From the NCBI GenBank assembly GCA_025618425.1, contig CM046851.1:30036254-30100253 (forward strand): a DNA stretch of 64,000 nt, in the 5' to 3' direction. This DNA comes from Heliocidaris tuberculata (lineage: Eukaryota > Echinodermata > Echinoidea > Camarodonta > Echinometridae). The notes under the pieces are model-generated. The model saw only the letters and a program-made list of their open reading frames with translations. It made no database searches and had not been told where the DNA came from. Position numbers and translations under genes: made by a program. Within the stretch, counting starts at the first letter, position 1. Each line of letters starts with the position of its first letter. This document shows positions 1 to 11,343 of the stretch, in pieces.

Positions 1-1
1 T

Positions 2-160
2 CACGACGCGTTAAAAGAAACCGAGTTTGTGCAGTTGATTTCATCCGATTATATCTCCTCAGTGACTGTTGAAGAGACGATCATTTTGGACAAGATTTTC
101 TTCAATATCCTTACTAAGAACACTCGCGGTATCGTAAAAAGTTTAAATATTAAACAGTAG
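2..160 (+). CDS. Possible terminal exon (partial, 5' end outside window)
   Basis: An open frame runs from the window edge to a TAG at 158-160, giving 52 residues (HDALKETEFVQLISSDYISS, then a mixed charged/hydrophobic stretch ending NIKQ). An AATAAA signal follows at 386-391. The segment FVQLISSDYISSVTVEETI loosely resembles the BACK-domain helix pair of BTB/Kelch proteins, but this is impression only and no Kelch repeat is visible. It may instead be chance open frame. The 226 bases between stop and AATAAA would be the 3' UTR. Confidence 0.3.
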   Translation, partial: HDALKETEFVQLISSDYISSVTVEETIILDKIFFNILTKNTRGIVKSLNIKQ

Positions 161-560
161 ATTGGTACCAAGTAAGCACTATTTAGCCAAGTGAGGGCCT
201 TTTAGAAACATGAATTGATCTTTATAATAACAATTAACATTTCAGAGATTCCAGAGACATATCTAATTACATGTATTACATATTACCATACATGTAAGTT
301 ACTAACTAATGTCAAAGACTTATACTGCCTACGGGGCTTGATTTTGTAAAAGATTTATGATATTTGATGATTCTTTCTTTAAAAAAATAAAGTTTATTTA
401 AACTTTATTTCATTCTGTATTTCTTGAGTCATTTTGTGGGTGGTCAAGCAGCCTGGTTTTACTAGAAGTAAAAGTCAACTCACTATTTATGTTGTAAATT
501 CAAACCTTAAATTCATTTTTGGTGAGAGATTTGCACACATCGTGACATGCATTACTCTTG
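161..560. other. Non-coding stretch, possible 3' UTR then intergenic
   Basis: AT-rich sequence with one AATAAA at 386-391. I see no open frame, repeat or RNA structure that I can support. Confidence 0.4.
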
Positions 561-564
561 TTAC

Positions 565-645
565 TGTTTGTAAAGCGCTTTGTGAACTCATTCTGATTTG
601 AATTGCGCTGTATAAAACACATGATATTATTATTACTATTTTCCA
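565..645 (+). mobile_element. LINE 3'-end tail (CR1/L2-like)
   Basis: The sequence AAAGCGCTTTGTGAACTCAT, followed by TTGCGCTGTATAAAACACAT and an ATTATTATTACTATT run, has the typical form of the 3' terminus of CR1/L2-like LINEs in invertebrates: a GCGCT(A/G)TATAA hairpin followed by short TTA repeats. Only the tail is visible; the body was lost by 5' truncation. A similar end occurs at about 60690-60740 on the other strand and near 18100-18145. Confidence 0.4.
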
Positions 646-659
646 CACATCTCTGTTCT

Positions 660-1445
660 ATGCCATTCTAGTGCACTCTTGCAGTGTTTTTCCACTCCAG
701 GTCTTAATGTTCTCTTCCCAATTGGTTCTCGCCTTCCCTCTTGCTCTAGTACCTTCTACTCTCCCCTCCAACACATCTTTTAAAAGACTCTGTTGTCTTT
801 TGGTGTGTGACCAAAGTATTTTGCCTCCCCCCTATCAGGGTAGGTTGTTTAAGCCCTGCCATGCGCAGTATTTCTTTGATATTTTTCATCTGTTTCCATG
901 CATGATATTCTCATCATTCTCCTGTATACCGACATTTTAAATGATGTGATTTTCGTTTCCATAGTCTGGGTTACTGTCCATGTTTTTGCTCCATACAACA
1001 GAGCAGACCAGACATAGCAATTAGTAAGTCTCATTCTGAGTGCAAATTTCACCTTCCTTGCTGTAAATATGTCTTTCATTGCCAGGAACGTATTCCGTGC
1101 AATTTCGACTCTTCTTTTGATGTCTGCCTAGCATCTGGTATCATCTGTGCCACCTAAGTAGATGTAGTTATATTGATCTGCTCAATGATATGGCCATCTA
1201 ATTCCAATAGAGTCTGGGCTTTTCCTCTGCTATGCTAAAAACCATAGACTTAGTTTTCTTAACATTCATATAGGCCAAATTATTCACTTTTGACTTTTAC
1301 AGCATCCAGTAATTGTTGCAGACCTTCTTCAATTTCTGTACACAATACAATGTCATCAGCATAGCACAAATTGTTAATATTTATACCACCAACAGTGACA
1401 CCTTTGTAATCAACCTCCGAACCCAGAGAAGATACCACGATATTA
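660..1445 (-). pseudogene. LINE reverse transcriptase 3' relic
   Basis: The minus strand encodes the end of a non-LTR retrotransposon RT. A YADD catalytic box (in ININNLCYADDIVLCTE) lies at 1352-1363. It is followed by the thumb/connection signature LRMRLTNCYVWSALLYGAKT and CYRRMMRIS-like residues (SVYRRMMRISCM) within 849-1079, and then by the C-terminal RVEGTRARGKARTNWEENIK motif and WSGKTLQECTRMA between about 848 and 660. The pieces lie in different frames with stops between them, so the copy is dead. It is the endonuclease/RT type often annotated as craniofacial development protein 2-like. The endonuclease and N-terminal RT are missing. Confidence 0.75.
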
Positions 1446-1930
1446 GATAATGACACATTTCACTCTCAGTTTTCTATGATATGTCTTTCTCATTTCATCC
1501 TCCTTGTTCTTGGGTCGTGTCATTATCAGGAGTCTTATTTAGACGGGAATTCTCTTTCAGCCAGAATTCTACTTTTATTCCTTCGTAGTTTACACGGACA
1601 CAATTTATTACTTCTACATGACTAGACATGAAAGATATAAAGTAAGAAAAAATGACAACCTCATCCTCGTACTTTTTAAGAATGCCAGTTTTACAATGTC
1701 TTAATCTTAAGAAAGTTGCCTCCAAACGATTTTGATTAAAAAAATAACTCTACGTCCAATTTCACACAGAGACAAAAACTACGTTAACTTAGCGCAAACA
1801 ATTTTTTTTTAAAGTGGTTATTTTCGTGTCCCCCAAAAGTTAAAAGTACCTTTAAAGTAGCAGTGAATTACATTTTGCATGAATTTCTATAGGAGGTATT
1901 TCCAGTCAAACTACAAATTTACCATCGTTA
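1446..1930. other. Non-coding spacer
   Basis: AT-rich sequence between the LINE relic and the phrase-repeat element. The minus-strand open frame in 1495-1725 has no recognisable features. Confidence 0.4.
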
Positions 1931-1934
1931 CAAT

Positions 1935-2160
1935 GGTTACATGTCGTTTTTCCGAAGGTTCATAATTCCGAAGGTTCATTTTTCCGAGGGTTCGTTACTC
2001 CGGCGGTTCTTAATTTGGATAATGAATCATAGGGTTCATAATTCCGAAACAGTGAAAAAGGGTTCATATTTCCGAAGGTTCGTATTACCAAAAAGTTATG
2101 TAGGGCTCTAATGCGTTTTCGGAATTACGAACCTTCGGAAAAACGAGTACCCCCGTTACA
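1935..2160. repeat. Foldback element built from CCGAAGGTTCATAATT phrases
   Basis: The phrase (T)TCCGAAGGTTCATAATT recurs about seven times with small changes (near 1952, 1968, 1986, 2030, 2050 and 2070). It then appears inverted at the right end as TTCGGAATTACGAACCTTCG (2116-2140), so the ends can pair. A second, more diverged member of the same family is at 24030-24310. No coding capacity. Confidence 0.6.
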
Positions 2161-3046
2161 ATAAGCGTGAAAATATGGCACTCATGTCGGTGGATGATTA
2201 CTGGTGTTCTGTGAACAACACTGAAGAAAGATATTTGGTTACTATAAAAAGAAAGTTAGGGAATCATGCTTGTCCCTTAAGGAAGCCATGAATAAGAATT
2301 ACAACTTCCTTATTATGAAATATAATCGTATTTCAACGTATAGGCCTGTTGCAATCGAGCTTTTATCAACATCGTTGGTCCTTCGGAAAAGGTCTATATA
2401 CGACGCTTGTGAGGAGGGGGGGGGGGGGATGAGAAACCATCCTCCCTCTTACAAAAGTTATAATCACATGTATAATGATAGATTAAGTACAATGGTGGAA
2501 ACAGGTGCAAAACACTGCCTCTATTTTCAAATACGTGTATTAAAGGCATTGATTAACTTTGCCCAGGATTGAAAAAAAAAATCACTGTTCCAGCTAATGC
2601 TGTAATCATAATTGCAAACCTTTAGCTCAGACAGGAATCGCCTGAGTTTTATAAGCTGATCGGTCGTTCATATATCAAGATATTTACGATTGAACATTGA
2701 TGTCGGGATAGAGTACCACCGAACCCTAAAGAACTCTTACGGTTGCCATACCTCGCTCTATCACAGAATACCGTACGGGCTGGAAACCCGCTCTGAAATC
2801 GCCAAGCGCCGGTGCTTGGTTTTTGTGACTGCAGCGCAGCGAAGAAGCCGAGTGACTTGCGCTAGCGATTGATCGCAATTTTCTCTTTTTTAGGATAGTA
2901 AACGGGTTCCATTTTCTCTCATACTTTCACATATCCTTAATTATGTATGTAGTTAGAGGACTGCACACAATTCACTGGCATTTGAGCTGATTTTACAATT
3001 TTTCACAAAGTTAATCAATCACTTTAAAGGCTTTCAGGGATTTCAT
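2161..3046. other. Intergenic stretch downstream of minus-strand GST gene
   Basis: Contains a poly-G tract at about 2417-2428 and a locally GC-richer patch at 2700-2880. Open frames at 2270-2572 and 2690-2872 show no domain, and no polyadenylation signal for the minus-strand gene was spotted here. Confidence 0.35.
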
Positions 3047-3266
3047 TTAATATTTCGTGAATGTTCTCGCTTTAATGTACGGGGTGAGTGGAGAGTCATT
3101 TTTGAAGGACTCGTAGAATTTGAAGAGATTCGGGTAAGGATCGAAGTAGCCCTTGAGTCCCAATGTGCTGTTCACGTAGAAATCCATTACGTTGTAGACT
3201 ACGATATCGGCCAGGGTTAACTGTATAAAGAGATTAATGAGGAGGACGACGATGATGAAAATGATA

Positions 3267-3301
<35 letters not shown>

Positions 3302-3379
3302 AATAATAATAATAATAATAATGATAACAGTAATAATAATAATGATGATGATAATAATAATGATGATAATAATAATAAA

Positions 3380-3420
<41 letters not shown>

Positions 3421-6400
3421 ACATAATCACAATAATGATAATAATAATAACAATAACAAAAACAATATTCTGGTAGTTTTGTTCACCCAGGTTAGCCTCA
3501 TCAATGTACTTTTCATGTCCCTGAGGGCCGTGCAGATATCATTATCACTTTCCGGGTTTACCCGAGCACAAGTATTAAAGAAATTTCCTCCCTGGTTACA
3601 CATTAACCTCACCCGGGTGGAGTGTGGCGAAGAATTGGATATGTATATGCAATGGCGCCATTGCGATGAAACCATAGGAATCAAACGCATAATACCATAA
3701 AACTTTTGGAAATGAAGAGATGCCAAACACTTATGAACCAAGGTTGTTGCATGATGTTGAAATAGAGTTCTTACGCCCTTATACTTGTATAGGACTGACA
3801 TACATGTGAAAATTGATAAAGGAACCTGTATAAAACATTTTACTTGGAGAAACTTACCCGATTTCCTACGAAGTGTTTTCCTCCTGATTTCTCAATAGAT
3901 CCCGAGAGGAAACCATAGAGAAACTTCAAATTAGTGTCCCTATCCTTGACAAGGTCCGCTTCCTGGCAAAACAAATAAGATTATTTAAAAAACAAAAATT
4001 ATTCAAGTATTCTTAACAAGACATTGTATAAAGTGTAATCTGATATACTAAAATCTTAGATGTGTTAAGTAACGTATGGGGAAAAATAGCTTGCACTTGC
4101 CCATATTCGTTCATTTTGACAATAAAATCAATGTCTAGTGTAGAAAAATAAATTTTGATTTCTTTTTCTCATTAAAAAAACAAAACAAACATCTTATGTA
4201 TGTAAAATCCATAAAACGCAACAGAAAAGATCAGACAAAACGAGTTTTTAAATTTAGCCGTTTTTTAGCCCATTTTTTTTTCTGATTTATATTAATTGTA
4301 TTAAAGATTTGAGTTAGCCGAAGGAGGGGAGGGGGTCGCAAGTGCCCCTGTATCCCCCTTGACCCATCACTGTATTCATTCTAGTTCTTGTATATTAAAG
4401 ATACAGATGAGTTCTGGTGATTCAATAACATTGTGAAAGAAACTTCTAGAATCGTTTTGAAGGGCTGATTATGTAGTATATAAGGATTAGTGCATAATGA
4501 GCATGATGAGATATTTTGGAATCATCAAAATGATTTTAGAAAATAAATTCTTGCTGAAAATCGCATACACTGCACACTGAAGTGAGTTTATGGGACTACA
4601 CACACACACACATGTGGCATGAATATTCATATGATCCAAACATTTCAGACATTTCAGGGGTTATTTCTACTATGATATTCATCCAAGTTGACATAAAAAG
4701 AATTAGAAAGCTCACAAATTATTTGTCATCTTTACCAGAACTCAACCCTCTTAATATTCTTACTCTCTTAGCAGCATCGGGGGTCTCGAAGGCTGGATTT
4801 TCCGCAATCTCTAAATCAGCTACAATACCAAGGATTTCATCAATTCTGGCACATTCCTCGGTGTTCTTGCCGTAATAATCTATAGAAAGATACAATTGCT
4901 ATAATGATGATGATTACGGGGCGATATGAAAATATCACCTTATAAAACATTACTTCTGAATAAAAGAGGAAAAATCAAAGAAGCAGATCGGTGAAAGTTT
5001 GAACGAAATCGGACAAGCAATAAGAAAGTTCTGAATATTTGAAAGTTGTAATCAATATACATATGGGAATTTCAAATTGGCCGAATATAGGCATGTCACT
5101 GTGATGTAGTTGCGGACAACTCCCCCCAATCGCTACAACACACAAAATGACTGAAATGTCATTTTTTTTCAAAATGTATTACTCAGTAGGATCTTTTTCT
5201 TTCATGAGGACCTATAACAATATGCTATCTCCAATATATTTTGAGTACTGTCCCGAGGGTAAAGGTGCTTCGGAGAAAACTGCAAATTAATGATATTTTT
5301 GTGTACGACAAACAGGAGAGTTGTCCACAAGTATGTCACAATCGACTCACCAAATTGCCAATTTGAGATTCGCATAGATGTAGTGATCTCATTTTTCAAA
5401 CATCCATAACTTTCTTATTCCTTGTCAGATTTCTTTCAAACTTTCACCATCCTGTTTTTCTTATTTTTCTGCTTTCACACAAATCATCATATTACCAAGG
5501 TTGGATTGCCCTTTAAATAATAGGCATTTTGCGTATTAACCTCTTCGTAATTTATTAATCCATCGCTCATTGTGCGTATATATTTTACTGTTGTTATCGT
5601 TTTGTATCTTTGTCTCTTCTTATTATAGTAGAATACATTTGCTATTATTAAATCATTTTTATTCATTATTATCATCTATTCTGCGAAAAAAGTGAGTACC
5701 GTGCAGCACAACAATAGAATTTGAAGAGAGTTACATGGATGTCGCGAAAAGAAAGATATTAACTAAAATAGCTATAATCCGAAGGTCTTCTTTTCAAATC
5801 CATGTGACTATAAATCATGATCTAAAAATTTCTCCCCGACGTACATCTTCTCCGTTTATTACCTTTCTACTTTCCACACAAAATAATTTTTAGAAATAAA
5901 AAAGAAGAATCTTTTCTGTGGATTATAGAATATAACCCTTACATGATGGTACATGATGTACTTTACTTACCACCCGGAAATGTACGACAGATATAGCGGT
6001 AAATGGATTGACTTTGAATGTAGAGCTTGCCATCCACATCCAGCACAGGGAGTTGTCCCAGTGGAAACCCTGTAAAGATACAGGAAAAATATCAAAATAT
6101 GATATGCATGTAGTGCTTAATACATCTGAGATGTCTTTACCTGTTTACAGATATATTATTACCCTGATCAGGCTACCCTGCACATAAAGTGTGCACATTC
6201 TTCAGTCACTGGAGAGCACTCTAGCCAGGCGCCCTTTCACAGGTGCGCACAATGCTGATCAAACCATAATAACGTTTGTATCCTACGTCATTTAACAACC
6301 TGGGTGGATGGAAGCAATGTATATAAAACTCCTTGTTTAAGGCCATTAGTGCCATGCCAGGGATTGAACCCAACCTTCGCATCTCCATTCAAATGTTTAC

Positions 6401-6649
6401 ATAATCGAACACGACACTTTAAGATTATGGGGATTGACAGAAAGGGTTTGTAGGAGCTAGGGGAGAAAGAAAGAAGCAGTAAGCTATAGGGACAAAAGAG
6501 CAAAAACGAAACATAGAGAAAGAAAAGGAGAAGAATATAGAAAGAGAGACAGTGAAAGAGAAGGAGACGTGGAGGTGGAGAGAAGATTTTAAGGTGGAAA
6601 AACAAGAATGGGACGGAAAATGGGGGTGGATAGAATAGAGAGTCATTAC

Positions 6650-6681
<32 letters not shown>

Positions 6682-8361
6682 GAGAGACCTTCAAGGAAGA
6701 GATGAGGGAAGAAAAGGGGCGGGGGGATTATGGAAAAATTAAATAATGTAGCAATTATACTGACATCCAAAATAACTTTAGTTTTATCAAAGTTTTACTT
6801 TAAAAAAAATATAGGTATTGCCTTGAAAAAATGAAGCCCCGGCACACTTTAAATTAACTTAATTTATATTCTTTATGGCACATATATCATTAAAAATCTT
6901 ACTTGTACCTGTATCTGATAGAGAATGTGACTCAAGCATCTTTCATCAAAAAACAGATAAGATTAACACTAGTTATTATAGTATGTAAATTGTAAAACAA
7001 TATAAAAAATGATAGAGCCATCCTGACACTTGCTCGAATTTTTGTCCTGCACTGCCCCGCCATTTTTTTTCACTTCAGATTGTGGTGAATTTGCCAGGTC
7101 GTGCCACTTTGTGACGCGCAGTCCGGTCGCGTCATTAGTTCAGTTCACGAACATGATAGGCGCACTTGACGCCACATTTAAACACTGTTCACGAACTGTC
7201 ATTCACTGGCACGCTTTGTCACGAATTTTTTGCGCCAAGGTTGCACGAATAGCTCACGAATTGATCACGAAAGTTGCCCAAAAAGTTAGTCGTGACAAAT
7301 GTTTGAAAATATTCATTCATCACTCTGTCCATCTTTACTTTGGAAATCTAACTTCATAATTACAATGTTTATGAGTCTGAATCTACCCTCTTTTCGACTT
7401 GCACTTGATAAAGATTTAGTTTTAAATATGATGTATAACTTATTTTCTCCCCCCCCCCTCTCTCTCTCTCTTTCTCCCTATCTTTTTCCCTCTTTCTCTG
7501 TCTCACTTTCATTTCCCTCCTTCTTTCACATTTTCTCTCTCTTTCTTTTCCTCTCTATCTCTCTCTCTCTCTCTCATTCTCTCACTCTTTCTCTCTTTGC
7601 TCCCCCTTTATTTTATGCATCGAAATTTTATTTTGCCACATAATGCCTTTGATATTTTTGTAAATATGAATATCTTTTGCATGATGTATGTATACTCCAT
7701 GTAATTCAGCTCTTAAGATGCTGTATGGTTTTTAATGAATACCTTTTCAATTCAATTCAATTCAATTCAATATCAGAATTATTAGTACGCCCTTTTTCAT
7801 CTGACGCGCATCTCCATGAACACTTCACAACTCCTTCCCTCATTGTCCGTGAACATAATAACATTGTGTGTTGGTGTGTGTGTGGGTGCGTGTGTGCGTG
7901 TGTGTGTGTGTGTGTGTTGTGTGTGTGTGTATGGATGTGGGAACGCAGTACTTTTGTCTTTGCTTGTCTGTGTATGTAGTGAATGTGTTGTTTCTTTTAT
8001 TGGATTTTAAGAAATTATGAAGTTTATTTTCAGTACAATTTCGGGGGCCATGATTTATAAGCATCTTGCTTTTTTGTGGTCCTAACCATATTTTGCTTTA
8101 ATGTACATTTTAACTTATTGATATGTATACTTCTTTTGTAAATATGTTTGCTTTTATGGTTAAATAGATTGAATTAAAAAAATAGTAATAACATAATAAT
8201 ATAAACTTCTTACTTTTCGTGTCACCCTTAATCTTCGGCCATTCCTGTCCCTCAAAATCATAAAGATCCTCCTTATATTTCTGTCCCACCAGCTCAAATA
8301 GCATTCTGATGGGTTCTCCTCGGGCCCGGGCGTCGAAGTATGTCAACTTGTAATTAGGCAT
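3047..8361 (-). CDS. Sigma-class glutathione S-transferase (HPGDS-like), five exons
   Basis: Exons on the minus strand are 8361-8214, 6069-5971, 4879-4764, 3962-3858 and 3220-3047. The coding length is 642 nt (213 aa plus stop), the usual size for sigma GSTs. All four introns are GT-AG, with phases 1,1,0,0. The thioredoxin-like N-domain starts MPNYKLTYFDARARGEPIRM; Tyr8 is the expected catalytic residue that activates the glutathione thiol. Gln55-Leu-Pro57 gives the cis-Pro loop, and Gln68-Ser69 matches the glutathione gamma-glutamyl contact. The usual SRAI is SQSI here. The helical C-domain contains the N-capping box T158-L-A-D161 and ends SPLTPYIKARTFTKY. The product should be a cytosolic dimeric enzyme that conjugates glutathione to electrophiles or isomerises prostaglandin H; the substrate cannot be told from sequence. 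Intron 1 is 2.1 kb, and intron 4 carries an (ATG/AAT)n tract. It lies head to head with the plus-strand paralogue at 11344. Confidence 0.9.
3240..3470. repeat. ATG/AAT trinucleotide microsatellite in GST intron 4
   Basis: Runs of ATG (3262-3300), AAT (3300-3325), a mix of GAT and AAT, then ATC/CAT (3378-3420) and further AAT. The poly-Met and poly-Ile open frames across it are artefacts. It sits only about 20 bp upstream of the exon 5 acceptor in transcription order, so length changes could affect the polypyrimidine/branch region. Confidence 0.9.
4963..5480. mobile_element. Foldback MITE in GST minus-strand intron 2
   Basis: The left arm (AGATCGGTGAAAGTTTGAAC, then ATCGGACAAG-AATAAGAAAG, 4985-5030) is matched in inverted form on the right (CTTTCTTATTCCTTGTCAGA and TTTCAAACTTTCACCATCCT, 5410-5455). 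The arms are about 80-100 bp and diverged. The same arm family is seen at 19055-19945. The right edge reads GCCCTTTAAA. There is no transposase, so it is non-autonomous. Confidence 0.6.
6150..6400 (+). repeat. SINE-like repeat with tRNA-like B box
   Basis: Contains CCTGGGTGGATGGAAGCAAT, then CCTTGTTTAAGGCCATTAGT and CCAGGGATTGAACCCAACC. The GGGATTGAACCC segment (about 6358-6370) resembles a tRNA B box / T-arm and the layout is that of dispersed tRNA-derived SINE fragments in marine invertebrates. No complete cloverleaf can be drawn, so it is not called a tRNA. It lies in intron 1 of the minus-strand GST gene. Confidence 0.35.
6420..6730. repeat. Purine-rich (GA)n tract
   Basis: A purine-rich strand with a pure (GA)n core at about 6651-6672. 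The serine/leucine-rich open frames on the other strand are low-complexity artefacts. Confidence 0.8.
7080..7300. repeat. CACGAA phrase-repeat element
   Basis: Within about 220 bp, the motif (TT/GTT/GCT)CACGAA occurs at roughly 7145, 7189, 7220, 7245, 7255 and 7265, with TCGTG/GTCGTG inversions near 7098 and 7289. It is GC-richer than its surroundings. It is the same style of element as the CCGAAGGTTC and CCAGTT elements elsewhere in the window. Confidence 0.4.
7447..7935. repeat. (TC)n, (TTCAA)n and (GT)n microsatellites
   Basis: Pyrimidine tract of CTCTCT at 7455-7600; five TTCAA units at about 7747-7771; and a GT run at 7866-7932. All lie in intron 1 of the minus-strand GST gene. Confidence 0.9.
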
Positions 8362-8822
8362 TGTCTAAGATAATTTACAAAATGAATGATATCCAAAGCG
8401 ATGTGACGTCGAGGCTAGTCTGAGATGCTTCTGGTGCTGTGGAAGGCGACGACGACTATAGTGCGTGTAAATGATATCGTTCCAAAGCTTTTATACATGA
8501 TCACCAGCCCAGCAGAACTATAACTCCGTCACACAATCCAGACCGACACCAGAACGACAACAGACCGAGAAATAAATCACACTTACCATGAATGGCAAAG
8601 AATCGGTGGTTTGGAATCGGCGTGGAGTCGGTTTGGCGATGTGACTGAGGTATAATCAAGTGCCTATTATTTGCTATCAGAAGGGCCGACCTATTTGTAT
8701 TTCCCATACCAATGTTTATCTCAAATATTTCCATTCTGCGTCCAGTGAAATAGTCTGAAAAGGCATGGGGAAAAATATGTAAACAAAGCACAGAGAGAAA
8801 TGGGGGAAAGGGAGAGAGATTT

Positions 8823-8855
<33 letters not shown>

Positions 8856-8997
8856 GTGAGAGAGAGGGGGAGAGGGATACGAAAAAGGACAAAATGCTGA
8901 TTGATAGAGATTATAAGAAAATGAATATATTGATATATATTCGTGGAAACATACAGAGTACAGAGCTACATATATTTTTAACTTTTTATGCTCCCCC

Positions 8998-9058
<61 letters not shown>

Positions 9059-9456
9059 TGACAGGGAAGAGGGCTAACATGTTTTTTGCACTCCGCTATT
9101 TTGGTCGATGCTAAGGATTCATGAACTTGGATTAACCTAGATTCCTTGGTCCACCATATCGGGGTTTCTCCGAAGGTCTGAGAAGGAATGCAAACATCGA
9201 AATTGGAAGATCACTGCATTCCAACTTGGACAGTATTCGGAATGTTTACAGAGCCTGCATCTGCAGGACTTAAATTAGTTAAAAAGACCTTATAAGCTTA
9301 TATGGATGTAGACACAAAGTTTAAGTAAATATCCTCGTAAAAAAGAAACAAATATCTCTCTCCATCATGTCCATTGTCCAGTCATTTGATCTATCTATAC
9401 TTATAAAAAGGTGATATATAATTTTTCTCTTTCAAATATAGCACATAATAGGTCCA

Positions 9457-9602
9457 GGGCCCCGTTGTATACTTACCATTAACGGTAACTTTGCCATCAA
9501 TGGTAACTCCTATGGAAACCTTGATTTTGATTGGCTGTTGAGTGATAGTTACCATTGATAGCAGAGTTATCATTAATGGTAAGTTTTATGCAACGGGGCA
9601 CA
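9457..9602. mobile_element. Foldback MITE with GGCCCCGTTG ends
   Basis: The terminal inverted repeats GGGCCCCGTTGTATACTTAC and TAAGTTTTATGCAACGGGGC extend inward through CCATTAACGGTAACT / ATCATTAATGGTAAG. The total is about 146 bp with a short loop. A related but distinct element with GTTTCATaa...CTTGTCA ends is at 59010-59148. Non-coding. Confidence 0.75.
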
Positions 9603-10159
9603 GGTATCACCCTTCGTGTTTCTTTGAATAAAACGGTAATTTCATGATTGTTATGGCGCATATTGTAAATACGAAAAAGGGACATTTCATATCATTAAAT
9701 CAAATGCATAAGCATGTTGATGATTATAATATTAAATATATTCACTTGGGTCAGTGAGGACTTTGGATACAGATAGATGGGCCATGAGCGTGTAATAGTG
9801 AAGCCCTTGATTGCTATATAGATGATGTCAGGTATTACCTCAATGTTTAGAATGTGTACAAGGAAATCTATTAGTGCGGGCATCCACGTACTGTATGATG
9901 GCGCCACTTGTCGAGTCACGTGGTATATCTTGAGCTTGAGCTGGATGACGTTACATTCCATAAGATGATATCTCGATGACGTCATGATAGATAAGTTAAT
10001 AATTCTAAGTGATACTGCAGGATCGGCAACCCGCGAGGGGAAGGTAACACATTGTGAGAAATGGAATGGAATAAGAGGATGACAGGGCCACATCACATTC
10101 ATCTCATTTCTTGCAATGTATACTTTGATTCATTGAATAATCACCCGTCATTTAAACAC

Positions 10160-10269
10160 ACCAGACACACACCTCACACACACACACACGCGCACGCACG
10201 CACACCCGCACTAACAAAATAAAAAAGGTGGTGAGGGAGGAAGAGAGGAAGAAAGGGAGAAAGAGAGAG

Positions 10270-10310
<41 letters not shown>

Positions 10311-10312
10311 TG

Positions 10313-10356
<44 letters not shown>

Positions 10357-10410
10357 GGTGTGTTTGAAAGAGAGACAGAGAGAGACAAACACACAGACAC
10401 ACATACACAC
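10160..10410. repeat. Compound CA/GA/GT microsatellite
   Basis: (CA)n at 10162-10200, a purine run at 10228-10306 and (GT)n at 10307-10353, followed by mixed GA/CA. The frames through it give Ser-Leu or Arg-Glu repeats and are not genes. Confidence 0.9.
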
Positions 10411-10590
10411 AGAAGCAAGGGCATCATGGAAGACCACTTTATCTGAACTACCTTGTCTTTTAATATGTGAAATAGATAAAAAATAAACAAGAAAGACCTT
10501 ATCTTTTATATCTTTGTCCGGACTGCAAGACTTGCTGCTAAACCATGTGGGAGCTAGGAACTAAGTCTAAGCATGATAAATACAATTAAG

Positions 10591-10836
10591 CAGGGGCGTC
10601 GATCTGTTTTTCGGATTGGTAGGGGGGGGGGACAGCCTAACGGTTACACGAAGCAGGGAAAATTAGAGAATTTGCGCGAATTGAAGTCTGATCCCGTAAT
10701 GCCTTCTGTATTTCATTGTTTGGAAGGTTTTATTTCCCGATTTTGCATGATTTTTTCCTTATTTTATTTTACACCTCCGGATTTAGGGGGGGGGGGGACT
10801 GCCCCCTGTCCCCTGCCCCCAGGATCGACGCCCCTG
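10591..10836. mobile_element. hAT-like MITE (CAGGGGCGTCGATC ends)
   Basis: Ends are CAGGGGCGTCGATC and GATCGACGCCCCTG, a 14-bp perfect inverted pair of the CAGNGGCG form typical of hAT elements. Flanking 8-mers CAATTAAG (10583-10590) and CATGTAAG (10837-10844) match 6 of 8, consistent with an aged 8-bp target duplication. The interior has poly-G tracts just inside both ends. A second member with the same interior (GCAGGGAAAATTAGA...) is at 19189-19523. Confidence 0.8.
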
Positions 10837-11343
10837 CATGTAAGTAAGTAAGTCTGTCATGGTCTAAGTCTCTTTCTATGTATACTTCCCTTGCTCGCCA
10901 TCACTTCTGATTCAGCCTTATTCCTCTCCTTATCTTCCCCACCCTCTCGCTCTTGTATTTTTTCACTTCCTTCTCATGTGTCTCTCTTTTTCCCCTTCCG
11001 ATATACTTATTCTTTCAAATGCACATATACAATAAAATAAAGGTCCCCATTTCCTTTCCACGTTGAACCTGAACGAGATATACAAACAAAATCTGACCAT
11101 TGGTTAACTAGAAATTAAACATTGTCGAACGAAATGTCAATACTATAGTTCAACAGCTCTTTTGGTGGCAAATATTCAGGCCTCTCTAAGAGTATATATT
11201 GGTAAGCCTCCCACAATATGCAAGTATATCAATCTGTGTTGCTTTCGTATACGAAGGCATGATAGAATCACTCAATATCCATGCTTATTATTCTATTACA
11301 TATATGACTTTAAAAGATTTATTTTAAAAGATTTATTTCTACA

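Larger units (their letters stand above)
8362..11343. promoter_or_regulatory. Shared divergent upstream region of the two GST genes
   Basis: The 2,982 bp between the two start codons must hold the promoters of both genes. I could not assign a TATA box or antioxidant-response element with confidence. It contains (GA)n at 8828-8856 and 9000-9055, a foldback MITE at 9457-9602, GA/GT/CA tracts at 10160-10410 and a hAT-like MITE at 10591-10836. Conserved single-copy stretches remain at 8370-8760 and 10860-11340. Confidence 0.4.

Noticed and set aside
2690..2872. 60-residue frame in a GC-richer patch, considered as a small gene or structured RNA
   Set aside because: No conserved motif, signal or covarying stem recognised.
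3047..3476. Poly-Met/poly-Ile open frames
   Set aside because: Trinucleotide microsatellite read through. Only the last part of the minus-strand frame (3220-3047) is real, as GST exon 5.
6350..6376. tRNA gene at the GGGATTGAACCC sequence, and another at 12901-12925
   Set aside because: Only the B-box half is present; no acceptor or anticodon stem could be drawn. Kept as SINE-like repeats.
7030..7643. Plus-strand frames with hydrophobic ends
   Set aside because: They cover the CACGAA phrase element and the pyrimidine tract; no coherent protein features.
6288..10490. Ser/Leu-rich, Arg/Glu-rich and Cys/Val-rich open frames
   Set aside because: Translations of GA, CT and GT microsatellites.
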